Shown here: piece after piece, positions 6,940 to 14,723 of the stretch | How positions within the stretch are numbered: position 1 is the stretch's first letter | Layout of the letters: every line of letters starts with the position of its first letter | NCBI GenBank assembly: GCA_964648115.1 | Contig: CAZYME010000014.1 | Location: 1 to 64,000 of the forward strand | Reading direction: 5' to 3' | Length of the DNA: 64,000 nt | DNA from: CAZYME01 sp964648115 | GTDB lineage: Bacteria; Pseudomonadota; Gammaproteobacteria; Legionellales; Legionellaceae | Made by a program: the position numbers and the translations under genes | Notes under the pieces: model-generated | Told to the model about the DNA's origin: nothing | Databases searched by the model: none | What the model saw: the letters and a program-made list of their open reading frames with translations, nothing else

Positions 6940-8959
6940 ATTTCTCGGTTTTACCCACAACCCGCCGCTCAATCCAAGCTGCCAAAAGCACCGTCGTAAC
7001 CACACCCAAGAAAACGCTATACGTATGCCATTCTGCCCCGACCAAACACAACGCATCAGGGCTCTGCAAAATAGAAAATGGAATAGCAAGAAACACATCA
7101 ATCAAGGCAGACCCAGCCACCAACCCACAAGCAATCAACGTACCAATCTGCTTGCGCTGATTCTCCTCAGGCTTAACTATCCCCTTCTTACGCAAACGCC
7201 ACTCCACAAACTTGGCCATCATCCCCCCCAAAAACAAAGGAAGCGAGGACGAAATAGGCAAATACATACCAATCGCAATACCAAGCACAGACAATTGAAT
7301 ATAACGCTGCAACTTAAATAAGTGATTACACACAACCACCGCCAAAATAATCAGCGCACCAATAAACATCATATTCCAAGGCAAACTATGACGAAACACC
7401 GCCTCGGTAACCGCTGCCAATAATGCCGCCGTTGGTGCAGGCAAAGACTGGCTCACATCCATCCCCTCATGAGGCATCACGCCAGCTATACCATACACAT
7501 TAAACAACACTTGCATCACTGGAGGAATGACCAAAGAAGACACAACAACACCTATAAGCAACATCACTTGCTGCTTCCACGGTGTTGCCCCCACCAACTG
7601 CCCTACTTTTAGATCCTGCGTATTATCATTAGCGATTGCTGCAATCCCTGTAACCACAGAACCAATGATAATCGTGATTGCCTCAGCAGCTTTAATCTGT
7701 GAATGGCTTAGTGGGAGCGGAACTACCATATTAATCACACTTAATAACAACCACGCGGCAAATAATATACCCGCGATCACCACGGAACTACCCGGGCTTG
7801 CGGTAACCCCCACCATCCCCGAAAAATAGGCCGTAATAACGGAAAATAAAAAACCAATAATCAGCACATACAGTACCATGCCAAAAACCAAGGTTGGTGA
7901 ATAATCCCCATCAAGCCCCGCTTGTTGCAATGGAAAAACAAATTGAAAAAATAAAAATAACACAGCGGCCATAATGAGAATGCCAATCATAATAAATGGC
8001 ATAGGAATGTCTTTATCAGTGCGTGGCAATTGCAAATTAGCATGATTTTTTGCCATAAACGCACGAAATGAAACATGCATACTATTGAGCAAGGGCTTAG
8101 CTAATTTGAGGAAAGTCCAAGTTCCCGCGAATAACATCGCTCCAATGCCAAGATAACGCATCTCACTATTCCACAGCGAAACGGCTGCTGTCTGTGGTGG
8201 ATAATGAAGCAAAAACTCAGGATAAAATTGACTAACGATGGGCAAAGCAATTAACCAAGAGATAACCGCGCCCAAGAATATGCTGAAAGCCATTTCATGG
8301 CCTACCAAATACCCTGCCCCAATCATCGTTGCCGAAAATCCCGCACCAAAACCAAACAATGAGCGCTTTACAACAAACCAATAGCTCCAACTGCTTGCGA
8401 TAAGCTTAAAACCCACCTGCAACAATTCAAGCGATCCTCCAATAGCTCCGCCTAAAACAATATCGCGTATGCCAACTTTCTGAGAAGAGGATTTTAATAC
8501 TTCTGCAATCGCACGCCCCTCTGGGAATTTTAAAGCAGGCTCGTTAACCAGTACTCGTCGCAAAGGAATGGAAAATAATACACCAAGAATTCCCCCAGAA
8601 ACGGCAATAAAAAAATTGGTAAGATAATCAAACCCTTGCCAGTACTCGATAATGATTAAAGCCGGAATGGTATAGACAATCCCGCCTGCTACAGCCTCTC
8701 CTGCAGAGGCTGCGGTTTGTACGGCATTATTTTCAAGAATAGTAGCGTTTTTAAATAACCGTAGAATGCCCATAGAAATAATGGCTGCAGGAATCGATGC
8801 TGAGGTTAATATGCCCAATTTTAACGCAAGGTAGGCATTGGACGTTGCTAACAATGCAGCCAACAAAATAGCTAGTATAACGCTGCGAACTGTAAGCTCA
8901 GCGATTTTTTCATCGGCAGAAATAAATGGCGCCGGACTCCCCGTTACTTCATTCCCCAC
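6938..8959 (-). CDS. OPT-family oligopeptide transporter
   Basis: A very hydrophobic protein of about 673 residues with some 14-16 predicted membrane segments, in the inner membrane. Family features include the N-terminal LTVRSVILAILLAALLATSN and AYLALKLGI, the conserved SIPAAIISMGILRLF region and NNAVQTAASAGEAVAGG. The central ATANDNTQDLKVG-like stretch reads AIAAIANDNTQDLKVGQLVG. OPT proteins import peptides or metal-ligand complexes driven by protons. I prefer GTG 8959, which has GGAGG four bases upstream, over the TTG at 8977, which has none. It lies downstream of hutI on the same strand but 200 bases away across repeats, so co-transcription is uncertain. Import of host peptides is an inference. 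Confidence 0.92.
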   Translation of the reverse strand: MGNEVTGSPAPFISADEKIAELTVRSVILAILLAALLATSNAYLALKLGILTSASIPAAIISMGILRLFKNATILENNAVQTAASAGEAVAGGIVYTIPALIIIEYWQGFDYLTNFFIAVSGGILGVLFSIPLRRVLVNEPALKFPEGRAIAEVLKSSSQKVGIRDIVLGGAIGGSLELLQVGFKLIASSWSYWFVVKRSLFGFGAGFSATMIGAGYLVGHEMAFSIFLGAVISWLIALPIVSQFYPEFLLHYPPQTAAVSLWNSEMRYLGIGAMLFAGTWTFLKLAKPLLNSMHVSFRAFMAKNHANLQLPRTDKDIPMPFIMIGILIMAAVLFLFFQFVFPLQQAGLDGDYSPTLVFGMVLYVLIIGFLFSVITAYFSGMVGVTASPGSSVVIAGILFAAWLLLSVINMVVPLPLSHSQIKAAEAITIIIGSVVTGIAAIANDNTQDLKVGQLVGATPWKQQVMLLIGVVVSSLVIPPVMQVLFNVYGIAGVMPHEGMDVSQSLPAPTAALLAAVTEAVFRHSLPWNMMFIGALIILAVVVCNHLFKLQRYIQLSVLGIAIGMYLPISSSLPLFLGGMMAKFVEWRLRKKGIVKPEENQRKQIGTLIACGLVAGSALIDVFLAIPFSILQSPDALCLVGAEWHTYSVFLGVVTTVLLAAWIERRVVGKTEK

Positions 8960-9012
8960 ATAACCTCCAGATAACAACTCAGGCTTACTGCTATTGACTC
9001 AATAAAATATCT

Positions 9013-9042
9013 ACCATCCCCGCGAAGGCGGGGATCCATCCA
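9013..9042. repeat. Family C repeat, half copy
   Basis: CATCCCCGCGAAGGCGGGGA followed by TCCATCC matches one arm of the Family C palindromes at 24588-24668 and 57243-57327. The second arm is missing here. Confidence 0.7.
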
Positions 9043-9060
9043 CAAAGCAGGATCACACTG

Positions 9061-9100
9061 GGGGCCATTCCCGCATTCCGCTTCGCTCCATACGGGCTAC
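9061..9100. repeat. Family B repeat, half copy next to the hutI tail duplicate
   Basis: CATTCCCGCATTCCGCTTCG and CTCCATACGGGCTAC, as at 6756. It abuts the duplicated hutI 3' end at 9101-9146. Confidence 0.8.
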
Positions 9101-9146
9101 ATTAGATTACTTCAGTCCACTCGCCGGCAACCATCGTTGCATGAGC
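9101..9146 (-). pseudogene. Duplicated 3' end of hutI
   Basis: These 46 bases match the hutI 3' end (9208-9253) with about five mismatches, at an offset of 107 bases. Translated on the minus strand in the hutI frame they give HATMVAGEWTEVI then stop, against HATMIAGEWTKVI then stop in the intact gene. The copies are separated by a Family B element at 9151-9205. Confidence 0.8.
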
Positions 9147-9150
9147 CATG

Positions 9151-9205
9151 GTAGCCCGTATGGAGCGCAGCGAAATGCGGGATCATACCGCGGGCCATTC
9201 CCGCC
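9151..9205. repeat. Family B repeat, nearly complete but shortened right arm
   Basis: The left arm GTAGCCCGTATGGAGCGCAG is complete. The right arm stops at CATTCCCGC. It sits between the intact and duplicated hutI 3' ends. Confidence 0.8.
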
Positions 9206-9208
9206 ACA

Positions 9209-10432
9209 TTAGATTACTTTGGTCCACTCGCCCGCAATCATCGTTGCATGAGGAACCGGATACCCAAAGTAATAACATAATTGTGCCGCATCACCCACTG
9301 ACCACCGCACTAAATCTGCATCCATACCCGCCGCAAGTATGCCTATTTTTTCAGAAATTCCAAGTGCTCTTGCTGCTTGGTACGTAACCGCTCTTAACAC
9401 TTCAGGCACAGTAAGTGAAAAAAACTGACAAGCCATATTCATCACCAACCGTAGTGATGCGGTGGGCGAAGAGCCTGGATTACAATCTGTTGCTATCGCT
9501 ATACCCACACCCGCATCACGCAACAAATCAATCGGCGGTTTACGCATTTCACGCAAAAAATAATAAGCACCCGGTAATAAGACCGCAACCGTGCCCACTT
9601 TTGCCATTGCCGCAGCACCCTGCGCATCAAGATACTCCAAATGGTCACAAGAAAGCGCATTAAAACGGGCAGCTAGAGTTGAAGCGCCTAGATTAGATAA
9701 CTGTTCTGCATGGCACTTAATGGGTAATGCCAACGCTTCTGCCTTCATAAATAATTGTTCTGTCTGCCCTAAAGAAAAAGCAATAGACTCACAAAACACA
9801 TCCACGGCATCAGCAAGCCCCCCCTCAGCTACAGCAGGTAATACTTCATCACAAAGATAATCCACATACCCTTGCCCATTACCTTTGTATTCTGGTGGTA
9901 TCGCATGCGCACCCAGAAAAGTAGTCTTCACCCGCACACCAGTATGCTTACCTAGTTGCCGCGCAACGCGTAGTATTTTTAATTCGCTATTTAAATCAAG
10001 ACCATAGCCCGATTTAATCTCCACAGTAGTCACACCATCAGCGTGCAATGCTAAAATTCGAGGTAGCGATTGCTGAAATAGCTCTTCTTCTGAAACCGCA
10101 CGCGTTTGCTGAACCGTGGATAATATCCCCCCACCCCGGCGGGCGATCTCCGCATATGAAAAACCTTCTAGGCGCATTTTAAATTCATCTGCCCGGTTCC
10201 CTGCATAAACCAAATGCGTATGGCAATCAATCAGACCCGGTGTAATCAAATTACCTTGGCAATCTACTACTTCATGATTCAGGCCAGGCGAGGATATAAA
10301 CTGCACGTACTCCTTCGGCATTTCATCCATATCACCGCACCAAGCAATGCAACCATCAACAATCACCAATGCTTGGTTGCTCTTTTGAATACCCGCTTTA
10401 TCGATTGTGGCTGCATTGAGCAGTAATTTCAT
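9209..10432 (-). CDS. hutI: Imidazolonepropionase
   Basis: A 407-residue amidohydrolase of histidine degradation that opens 4-imidazolone-5-propionate to N-formimino-L-glutamate. The metal-binding HTH is at residues 71-73 (GLIDCHTHLVYAG). Further family motifs are SGYGLDL, KCHAEQLSN and the late metal Asp region IATDCNPGSSPT. The length is normal. GGAG lies about nine bases upstream of the ATG. The SDR gene upstream ends six bases before it, so the two are probably co-transcribed. hutG, acting in the next step, is 7.5 kb away, and hutH and hutU are not in the window. Its last 46 bases are duplicated downstream. Confidence 0.97.
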   Translation of the reverse strand: MKLLLNAATIDKAGIQKSNQALVIVDGCIAWCGDMDEMPKEYVQFISSPGLNHEVVDCQGNLITPGLIDCHTHLVYAGNRADEFKMRLEGFSYAEIARRGGGILSTVQQTRAVSEEELFQQSLPRILALHADGVTTVEIKSGYGLDLNSELKILRVARQLGKHTGVRVKTTFLGAHAIPPEYKGNGQGYVDYLCDEVLPAVAEGGLADAVDVFCESIAFSLGQTEQLFMKAEALALPIKCHAEQLSNLGASTLAARFNALSCDHLEYLDAQGAAAMAKVGTVAVLLPGAYYFLREMRKPPIDLLRDAGVGIAIATDCNPGSSPTASLRLVMNMACQFFSLTVPEVLRAVTYQAARALGISEKIGILAAGMDADLVRWSVGDAAQLCYYFGYPVPHATMIAGEWTKVI

Positions 10433-10438
10433 AAGGCT

Positions 10439-11197
10439 TTACTCCAAAGGCGGTACACTGTGCGGAGGTACAAGCCACGCATGATGATGAGTTTGATCGT
10501 AAATATCCCATTCTTGGGAAACATATTGTGCCGCATCAATATCCAACAGCAACCAGCACAAAAATTCTGCCACAGTAGCAGGGGAAACCAATTGTTTGTC
10601 CTGGTGCAATTGTTTAAAAAAATCGGCTTTCTCAACGTTCATATGAGATGCATTGCGAATCTGTGCCTGCATATCCGTATCAATAATCCCGGGCATCACG
10701 CTAGCAAAAGCGACGCTATCGCTCTCTAATTGCCAACAACGCGTTAACATGGATAAAGCAGCTTTGGATGTACAATAGGCAGCCCACCCTTCAACAGGAA
10801 AATATGCAGCCCCTGAGCCAATATGTAAAACGCGACCATTCACCAATTTATCATGTAACAGTTGGCTTAAAAAAAGTGGTGCTTCAACATTTGTCGCCAT
10901 TACCTGTCGCCACCCTGCTTCATCAATAGCGGTAATAGGTAAAATTGGCTCTATAACACCAGCATTATGAATCAAGCCTTCAATAACAGGCTCCCTCTCT
11001 AAGCACGTCAAAACCTGCTGCCGGCCTTTAGATAAGGAAACATCAGCACATACATAGTTAATTAATGAAGAAAATTTTGCTGTTTCAATTAAAGCAGATT
11101 CTCGACGACCAATGATTAATACTGATTTATTACGCTTAGCCAACGCGTGAGCAAGGGCTCTACCAATACCGCTGCCTCCTCCAGTGATAATAAACAC
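10439..11197 (-). CDS. Short-chain dehydrogenase/reductase
   Basis: A classical NAD(P)-binding SDR of about 252 residues. The glycine motif is TGGGSGIG near the N-terminus. NAG is present (LIHNAGVIEP) and the catalytic YxxxK is AAYCTSKAALSM. The Arg pair after strand 2 (IIGRRES) suggests NADPH preference. I chose GTG 11197, giving MFIITGGGSGIG, because GGAG is five bases upstream. The GTG at 11230 would add 11 residues but has no ribosome-binding sequence. The gene ends six bases before hutI, so a linked role is possible, but the substrate is unknown. Confidence 0.88.
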   Translation of the reverse strand: MFIITGGGSGIGRALAHALAKRNKSVLIIGRRESALIETAKFSSLINYVCADVSLSKGRQQVLTCLEREPVIEGLIHNAGVIEPILPITAIDEAGWRQVMATNVEAPLFLSQLLHDKLVNGRVLHIGSGAAYFPVEGWAAYCTSKAALSMLTRCWQLESDSVAFASVMPGIIDTDMQAQIRNASHMNVEKADFFKQLHQDKQLVSPATVAEFLCWLLLDIDAAQYVSQEWDIYDQTHHHAWLVPPHSVPPLE

Positions 11198-11247
11198 AAC
11201 TTCTCCAATAAATGAATATATATTAGTCACGCATCAAAATAAAAGGC

Positions 11248-11280
11248 CTTAATGTTCACGTAATGTACTGATATTATAAT
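11248..11280 (+). promoter_or_regulatory. PmrA-box-like tandem repeat plus -10
   Basis: CTTAAT-GTTCA-CGTAAT (11248-11264) matches the tandem CTTAAT-N5-CTTAAT pattern at 11 of 12 core positions. It precedes a perfect TATAAT (11275-11280), with no good sigma70 -35. The gap from the end of the 20-base box to the -10 is 7 bp. The same layout occurs at 38043-38076. PmrA controls many Dot/Icm effector genes in Legionella and Coxiella. Control here is inferred. Confidence 0.5.
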
Positions 11281-11314
11281 AAAGGTAACCCTATTTTTAT
11301 ATAGACACTTTATC

Positions 11315-14300
11315 ATGCCAAGAAGAACTGAGGATAGCCGGAAAGAGGCGTTAAATGATGAATTAGCATTATTGGAGGAAAGCCTCTTTGAAAAAGATCG
11401 AACAATAGCTGAGCTTCGCGAAGAATTACTAAAGAGAAGCGATGAAATACAGCAAAGAGAAACACAACTCAAAACACTGCATGATGCTAAACAGGAATTT
11501 GAAAGATTAGCTCTAGAAGAAAACTACGAGCTCTCAGCAGATTTAAGTCAGACTGAAGATAAGCTCAAGGCTGCGCAAAAGAGCTACGATCAATTGTTCA
11601 CTCAGCTTGAACTGCAAAAAAAAGTGGCCCAAGAACAAGAAAACGCAATGGATAAGCTTATTTCAAAGATAAAAAACTCTGAGACGTTAGTCAGCACCCT
11701 TCACAAAGAAATTGCTCGATTGAAAAAAGAAAATATACAAGACCAAAAATTATCTGAGAGCATTGCTGCGGGTAATAACGAAACACAACAAAATGCAATT
11801 AAAGCTTTAGAGCTAAAAATACGTGAACTTGATGCAGGACTGGTTGATCTTCGAGAGAAACATGCTGAAGAATTGAAGGCACAAGAAGCTGAGCTAAAAT
11901 TACAAATTTCAGCACTCACGAAAGAAGAGGACGCCCTTCGTCAACAATTGAATGATGTACGAGAGATTGCAGATGCACAACAGAAGCGCTTGGAAGAACA
12001 GGAAGCCGAAATATATCAATTAAGTATAAATAATGGTGTACCACTATCACAAGAATTAGAAGCTGATCGCATATCAAAAGAGCTGGCTAGAAGAAGTGAA
12101 GCGCTTTCAGCAGAGATAAGAGACCTTGGCAACACAGTTAAACAAAAAGAAACTCAACTAACGGTCGCCAAAAAAGAGGTAGAAACCCTGGGTTCTCAAT
12201 TAAAAACAGCTACGACTTATTTAAGCCAGGCAGAAGCGAAAGTAGCAGAGCTGCAAGGTTATATCACAGCTTTAACTGATGCGCATGCGAAGGAATTGGC
12301 CGATCAAGAGAAATTGATTGCTGGGCTTCGCGAAGAAATACAGCTTATCTCGCGTGAAAAAGATGGTGCTACTGCAAAAGCAGAAAGAGCAGAGCAGGAA
12401 AAAGCAGTGGTAACTGCAGAACTGCAAACATTACGACAAGAAAATGAGCAGTTAAAAGCGCGTGTTGGCGAGTTAGATGCTAGTGAGGCAGAACTGAAAG
12501 CAGACTTAACAGCACTTAGAAAAACCCTAGTTGCAAAAGAAGGTGTGTTAGAAACCGCAGTACAAGCAATTGAGGATCTTAATGCACAACTTCGTGCGGC
12601 CAAAGAGGGTTTATCAGCTGCTCAAGCCGATTTATCAGCACTACGAACAGAAAACGCGCAGTTAAAAACACGTGCTGAAAGGGCGGAAGGTAATAGCGAA
12701 CAACAAGCAGCACAGATAAAAACACTTGAAGCAACCATAAGAGAAAATGAGCGTAAATTACAAGCCGATGGAAAAGAAATAGCAAAACTTACTAAGCTAC
12801 TCGATAAAGCCAATAGAACATTATCAGCAGCAGAAGAAACTATAACAAGTCTGCGACAAGAGAATAAGCAACTTAAAGATAGCGCTAAAGATTTTGCAAA
12901 AGAAAAAACCAAACTGTTAGACATGATAACTGCGCTTGAAGCAACTGTTCGCGAGAGCGAAGAGGCGTTAGAAGCTGCAGAGCAAGAAAATACCACACTT
13001 AATGAACAACTCGCTGCTACCAAAGGACTATTGTCAACTGCGCAAGATGATTTAGCGAGTCTCCAAAAAGAAATGGCAGCTTTAGTTCAAGAGCATAAAC
13101 AAGCCATTCAAGAATTGACTGCTCATCTAATACGTGAGCGCGATTTGAATGCCACTCTTCGCCAAGAAATAGAGGCTACCCGAAGGGAAAAACGCCTCTC
13201 TGATGAGCAAGCCGCTGCAGCGAAACTGGAGAAAGAAGCAGCATTAGAAGCACTAGCAGCTTCGGAAGCGGAATCTCATAGATTACAGACTCAACTCGAC
13301 GCAGCCTTAGCAAAAATAGCAGGCTTTGAAACTCACGAAGCAGATGATGGAGTTGACACTGAGCATTCTGATTATAGTGATACGCTATCACCAGACGATG
13401 AAGAAGAATCTGGAGACCTATTCACGCAACCTCATGGAGAAGATGACGATTTGGCAGTACCTGAAGCAATACACGAAGAAGAGCCTGATGCAAGAGGCTT
13501 CGTAGCTGCCGACGACCCCGTAGTAGCGCCGCCGCTTCCTAGCACAGCTGCACGACGACCAACAGCACGTGACGAACACCGCGAAGACGCGCCACGACCC
13601 AAAGCTGCTGCATCTTGGGATTCATTCCTACAGCATGGCGGCGTCATGGCTACCCATTTTAAGGATACATTAGTTCGTGATGGAGAAGAGGAAGCGATTG
13701 AGGGTCCGGCAGATATTGACCGTCTGGCTGTTAGCCGAGCAGGTGGAACTGAACCAGAATTTGAACTAGTAAAGCTCAAAGAAGGTGATTGCATTCATTC
13801 CACAGCTAAATTTGGAGGAGGAGCAACAGGCAAACTAGTACAAGACCATACCGGTAAAGTAGTTAATAGAACTACAGATAGGCTCACAGAAGGACAACAA
13901 GTCATTATGGCCCTCAGACAAGCTGAGATGACTTTAAATAATTTCAAACCTACAGGGAAAGATGATGACGCTATCGTTATTAGTGGTAATGAAAGCAATG
14001 CAGCTCAGGGAAGAAAACTCGTTGCTGCCCTGCTTCTACTAAAAAATCACCCAGATCATCGGGAGAAAATGAAAGGCATCGAGATTATATCCAAAGTGCC
14101 AGGTTGTGAGGTACCAAAACCAGCTAATAGGAGACTCAGTCTTATCACAGGCAAAGAAACCCAGGATGAGGCTAATCAAAAATTTATTGCTAAGTTCTTA
14201 CCAGCAACCCCAGATGTGTCAGAAGATCGGAAAGAACGCTTGCAAGACCAGGTAGGTCAGTTTGCAAAAGGAAAAACAGCCTATTTTGATCGCGTGCACA

Positions 14301-14440
14301 CAATGAAGAAAGCACTGCATGAAGGCAGGGAGACAATGAGTACAGCGGAAAGACAGGCAAAGACGCAAGAGTTAGAGGACGCAACGCTTAAGCCCGGCGA
14401 TAGAATTGATATTCGTGGCGACAAAACGCCTAGAGGTTAA
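11315..14440 (+). CDS. Giant coiled-coil protein, effector-like
   Basis: A 1041-residue soluble protein without a signal peptide. Residues about 10-700 are almost unbroken heptad-type coiled coil, rich in Glu, Lys, Gln, Ala and Leu. An acidic, low-complexity stretch follows at about 700-770 (PDDEEESGDLF, GEDDDLAVPEA). A globular C-terminal domain follows (about 780-1041; FLQHGGVMATHF, LLLLKNHPDHREKMKGI) that I do not recognise. Long coiled coils joined to a unique C-terminus are common among Legionella effectors, and the upstream box at 11248 supports that reading. It could instead be a structural or SMC-like protein, but no Walker or hinge motif is present. It lies between hutI-SDR and a repeat protein. 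Confidence 0.8.
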   Translation: MPRRTEDSRKEALNDELALLEESLFEKDRTIAELREELLKRSDEIQQRETQLKTLHDAKQEFERLALEENYELSADLSQTEDKLKAAQKSYDQLFTQLELQKKVAQEQENAMDKLISKIKNSETLVSTLHKEIARLKKENIQDQKLSESIAAGNNETQQNAIKALELKIRELDAGLVDLREKHAEELKAQEAELKLQISALTKEEDALRQQLNDVREIADAQQKRLEEQEAEIYQLSINNGVPLSQELEADRISKELARRSEALSAEIRDLGNTVKQKETQLTVAKKEVETLGSQLKTATTYLSQAEAKVAELQGYITALTDAHAKELADQEKLIAGLREEIQLISREKDGATAKAERAEQEKAVVTAELQTLRQENEQLKARVGELDASEAELKADLTALRKTLVAKEGVLETAVQAIEDLNAQLRAAKEGLSAAQADLSALRTENAQLKTRAERAEGNSEQQAAQIKTLEATIRENERKLQADGKEIAKLTKLLDKANRTLSAAEETITSLRQENKQLKDSAKDFAKEKTKLLDMITALEATVRESEEALEAAEQENTTLNEQLAATKGLLSTAQDDLASLQKEMAALVQEHKQAIQELTAHLIRERDLNATLRQEIEATRREKRLSDEQAAAAKLEKEAALEALAASEAESHRLQTQLDAALAKIAGFETHEADDGVDTEHSDYSDTLSPDDEEESGDLFTQPHGEDDDLAVPEAIHEEEPDARGFVAADDPVVAPPLPSTAARRPTARDEHREDAPRPKAAASWDSFLQHGGVMATHFKDTLVRDGEEEAIEGPADIDRLAVSRAGGTEPEFELVKLKEGDCIHSTAKFGGGATGKLVQDHTGKVVNRTTDRLTEGQQVIMALRQAEMTLNNFKPTGKDDDAIVISGNESNAAQGRKLVAALLLLKNHPDHREKMKGIEIISKVPGCEVPKPANRRLSLITGKETQDEANQKFIAKFLPATPDVSEDRKERLQDQVGQFAKGKTAYFDRVHTMKKALHEGRETMSTAERQAKTQELEDATLKPGDRIDIRGDKTPRG

Positions 14441-14508
14441 TTTATTTGTCACCCCCGCAAAGACGAGGAGCTGCGTTTGCTAATCTTTGCGCAGATAATA
14501 AATCGAAG

Positions 14509-14651
14509 GTTCCTCTCCCATTGATGGGAGAGGATGCCCGACAGGGCAGGTGAGGGTAGATCAAATCAAAAAACACACATCATTGTTAAAAATTTTTGAC
14601 CACCCCTCATCCGCCCTGTCGGGCACCATCTCCTCTCCCGGGGCGAGGGAC
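14509..14651. repeat. Family A palindromic repeat, copy 2 (inverted orientation)
   Basis: Starts CCTCTCCCATTGATGGGAGA, then TGCCCGACAGGGCAGGTGAG. The distal arm carries CATCCGCCCTGTCGGGCA and CTCCCGGGGCGAGG. It fills most of the convergent gap 14441-14723. A hairpin (CGCAAAGA/TCTTTGCG) lies just before it. Confidence 0.85.
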
Positions 14652-14675
14652 CAGTAATAGGGCTCGAGGCGCTAA

Positions 14676-14710
14676 CATCCCGCATTTTGCTTCGCTCCAT
14701 ACGGGCTACA
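14676..14710. repeat. Family B repeat, half copy
   Basis: CATCCCGCATTTTGCTTCGC and TCCATACGGGCTAC, one arm of Family B, directly after the Family A copy and before the convergent minus-strand gene. Confidence 0.7.
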
Positions 14711-14723
14711 AATCAAATATTAA

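Noticed and set aside
6654..7321. Plus-strand frames after the hydrolase
   Set aside because: They run through repeats and the antisense of the OPT gene. Composition is Arg/His/Pro/Gln-rich, as expected of antisense reading.
12304..13023. Long minus-strand frames within the coiled-coil gene
   Set aside because: Ser/Cys/Ala-rich antisense products of a Glu/Lys/Ala-rich coding region.
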